The translations under genes were made by a program, and so were the position numbers. Positions 62,731 to 64,000 of a stretch of 64,000 bases of DNA are shown piece by piece. Each line of letters starts with the position of its first letter. The first letter of the stretch is position 1. The DNA is from S015-6 sp964384945. Its GTDB lineage: Bacteria > Desulfobacterota > DSWW01. The DNA is taken from contig CAYLMK010000017.1 in the NCBI GenBank assembly GCA_964384945.1, positions 1-64,000 on the forward strand, given 5' to 3'. The notes below the pieces were generated by a model that saw nothing but the letters and a program-made list of their open reading frames with translations, had not been told where the DNA came from and ran no database searches.

Positions 62731-64000
62731 ATGAGTTATGAAGCTCTGTTTGAACCGATTCGGATCGGAAACGTAAGCATCAAGAACCGGATTGCGATGG
62801 CTCCAATGAATTTGGGATACACGGGTCCGAACGGCTTTGTTTCGGATCAGACACTGGCGTGGTATGCGGCCCGTGCGCGGGGAGGGTTCGGGCTGATCTT
62901 CACGGAATGCTTCGTCATGAATCCACACCGCTGGAGGGGATCCGACTCATTGAATCCCGCGCTTTTCTGCGACCAGAGGTATTACCGCTTTGTCAGTGAG
63001 CTCGTTCAGTTGGTACACAGTTACGACGATTGCAAGATCTTCATCCAGCTCAGCCCGGGTTGGGGCCGCCAGGGGCACGCAGGACCGGACAGTCATGATG
63101 TCCCTGCAGGAGCTCCTTCTCCGGTCCCTATGAGCATTGATTACCGCAACATGAACAAAGGATTTCGCAAGCAGCTGCGCAGATGGACGCCGGAAATCGA
63201 CGACGTGATCAGGGGACTGGGATATGGCGGGCTCGATGAGCTTGCCGGTCTGAACGATGACGATTACGCAAAGTTCCACTCCAAATTCACCGAGCTGCTG
63301 GTGCGGGCCATGCCGGACATGAAGAACTATGTCCAAGGCGAAACGCCGAGAGAGCTGGAGATACAGGAAATTGTGGATCTTGAAGACCGGATGGCGGCCC
63401 AAATTCGGGCGGCGGCGAGATTGGGATTTGACGGCGTGGAGGTCCACAGCACCCATGGGTACCTGATCCATCAATTCCTGTCGCGAAGGACCAACAAGAG
63501 GATCGACGAATACGGCGGGTCTATGGAGAACCGCGCCCGGTTCCTCGTGAATATCATCCATAAGGCACGGGCAAAGCTCGGCCCCGAGTACCCGCTGGGG
63601 GCCCGCTTCTCGGGCAATGAGTTGATGAAGGATGGCGTGACCACGGAAGAAGCGCAGCAATTCGTCCGCATGGCATATGAGGCGGGGATCAACTTCGTGA
63701 ACATCTCGCAAGGGTCGTACGAGAATCCAGGAGCCTTCTTCCCGGACGGTGAGAATGAGTTTACTCAATACGGCCCCGGGTTCAAGAGGGCGGGGAAAGG
63801 AATTCCCGTCATCACTCCGGGCTTCATCCATCCGGAGACGGCAGCAAAGGCCGTGACGGACGGCAACACCGATCTCATTTCCCTGGGGAGGCAGGCGGTT
63901 GCGGACCCCTACTGGCCGGCGAAGATCCGGGCCGGCAAGGTCAAAGAGATCGTGCGTTGCGTCCGGTGTAATCAGTGCGTCATGAACCTACAGGAGGCCC
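62731..64000 (+). CDS. OYE-family 2,4-dienoyl-CoA-reductase-like protein, partial
   Basis: The frame opens at ATG 62731 after GAAGGAGAG and is still open at the window edge (about 423 residues seen). It has MAPMNLGYTG, VEVHSTHGYLIHQF, NISQGSYENPGA, ISLGRQAVADPYW and CVRCNQCVMN, which is FMN barrel plus the start of the Fe-S motif. More sequence is needed to know if an FAD/NAD domain follows. It is related to the OYEs at 33.6 and 51.0 kb and to the degenerate copy just upstream. Likely a reductase of an unsaturated CoA ester or cyclic enone. Confidence 0.88.
   Translation, partial: MSYEALFEPIRIGNVSIKNRIAMAPMNLGYTGPNGFVSDQTLAWYAARARGGFGLIFTECFVMNPHRWRGSDSLNPALFCDQRYYRFVSELVQLVHSYDDCKIFIQLSPGWGRQGHAGPDSHDVPAGAPSPVPMSIDYRNMNKGFRKQLRRWTPEIDDVIRGLGYGGLDELAGLNDDDYAKFHSKFTELLVRAMPDMKNYVQGETPRELEIQEIVDLEDRMAAQIRAAARLGFDGVEVHSTHGYLIHQFLSRRTNKRIDEYGGSMENRARFLVNIIHKARAKLGPEYPLGARFSGNELMKDGVTTEEAQQFVRMAYEAGINFVNISQGSYENPGAFFPDGENEFTQYGPGFKRAGKGIPVITPGFIHPETAAKAVTDGNTDLISLGRQAVADPYWPAKIRAGKVKEIVRCVRCNQCVMNLQEA

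Noticed and set aside
1..64000. CRISPR arrays, tRNA or rRNA genes, insertion sequences
   Set aside because: None recognised by eye; a dedicated search could still find a short tRNA or small RNA.

Overview
The window is GC-rich DNA from a Gram-negative anaerobe, most plausibly a Desulfobacterota (former deltaproteobacterial) sulfate reducer or syntroph. The reasons are outer-membrane barrels and a lipoprotein, no recognisable oxygenases, and many enzymes typical of anaerobic catabolism: Fe-S Old Yellow Enzymes, acyl-CoA enzymes, corrinoid and UroD-type proteins, molybdopterin oxidoreductases, a CooC-like ATPase and GlcD/GlcF-like redox proteins. This lineage call is inferred from gene content only. 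No rRNA, tRNA, CRISPR array or insertion sequence was seen.

Layout. (1) 0.15-14 kb: an alcohol dehydrogenase diverges from a TetR regulator. A plus-strand run follows: SDR remnant, ThDP enzyme, DUF1302 barrel, DUF1329 protein, GPH transporter, M24-fold protein, FAD oxidoreductase, DUF488, Fe-S protein and CooC-like ATPase. Three near-identical operators sit at the dehydrogenase, tetR and SDR/ThDP promoters. (2) 14-23.4 kb: a mixed region with a cysteine-rich ORF joined to an efflux-protein remnant, an MntA/HepT pair, a BT1-type transporter, a large hybrid histidine kinase, an ADP-ribosylglycohydrolase, a broken L,D-transpeptidase and a YcbK-like protein. (3) 23.4-31.3 kb: crotonase, CoA ligase, CocE-like lipoprotein hydrolase and SDR on the minus strand, diverging from an Fe-S aldo/keto reductase and an MFS permease. 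(4) 31.4-53.7 kb: a long minus-strand block. It holds a MerR-TetR regulator, OYE, ExH amidohydrolase, thiolase-like protein, DUF35-crotonase fusion, acyl-CoA dehydrogenase, CoA ligase, two reductive-dehalogenase-like Fe-S proteins, corrinoid protein, UroD-like protein, GlcD/GlcF-like pair, two SDRs, a broken amidohydrolase, a second OYE and a molybdopterin oxidoreductase. (5) 54.2-64 kb: a plus-strand run with a second DUF1302/DUF1329 pair, a GGR-like flavoprotein, a two-subunit enzyme resembling pyrogallol-phloroglucinol transhydroxylase, a collapsed OYE copy and an intact OYE running off the edge.

How they may work together. Regions 3-5 look like a peripheral pathway for a hydrophobic, probably cyclic or aromatic compound: outer-membrane passage (DUF1302/DUF1329), CoA activation (two ligases), reduction or hydroxyl rearrangement (OYEs, molybdoenzymes, SDRs), hydration and C-C cleavage (DUF35-crotonase with thiolase-like protein), and corrinoid-dependent demethylation or dehalogenation. 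The substrate cannot be read from the sequence. The most unusual elements are an SCP2-like domain at the N-terminus of the transhydroxylase-like large subunit, the DUF35-hydratase fusion beside a thiolase-like protein, the corrinoid module with two reductive-dehalogenase-like proteins, and the MerR-TetR double regulator. Several pseudogenes show recent decay.
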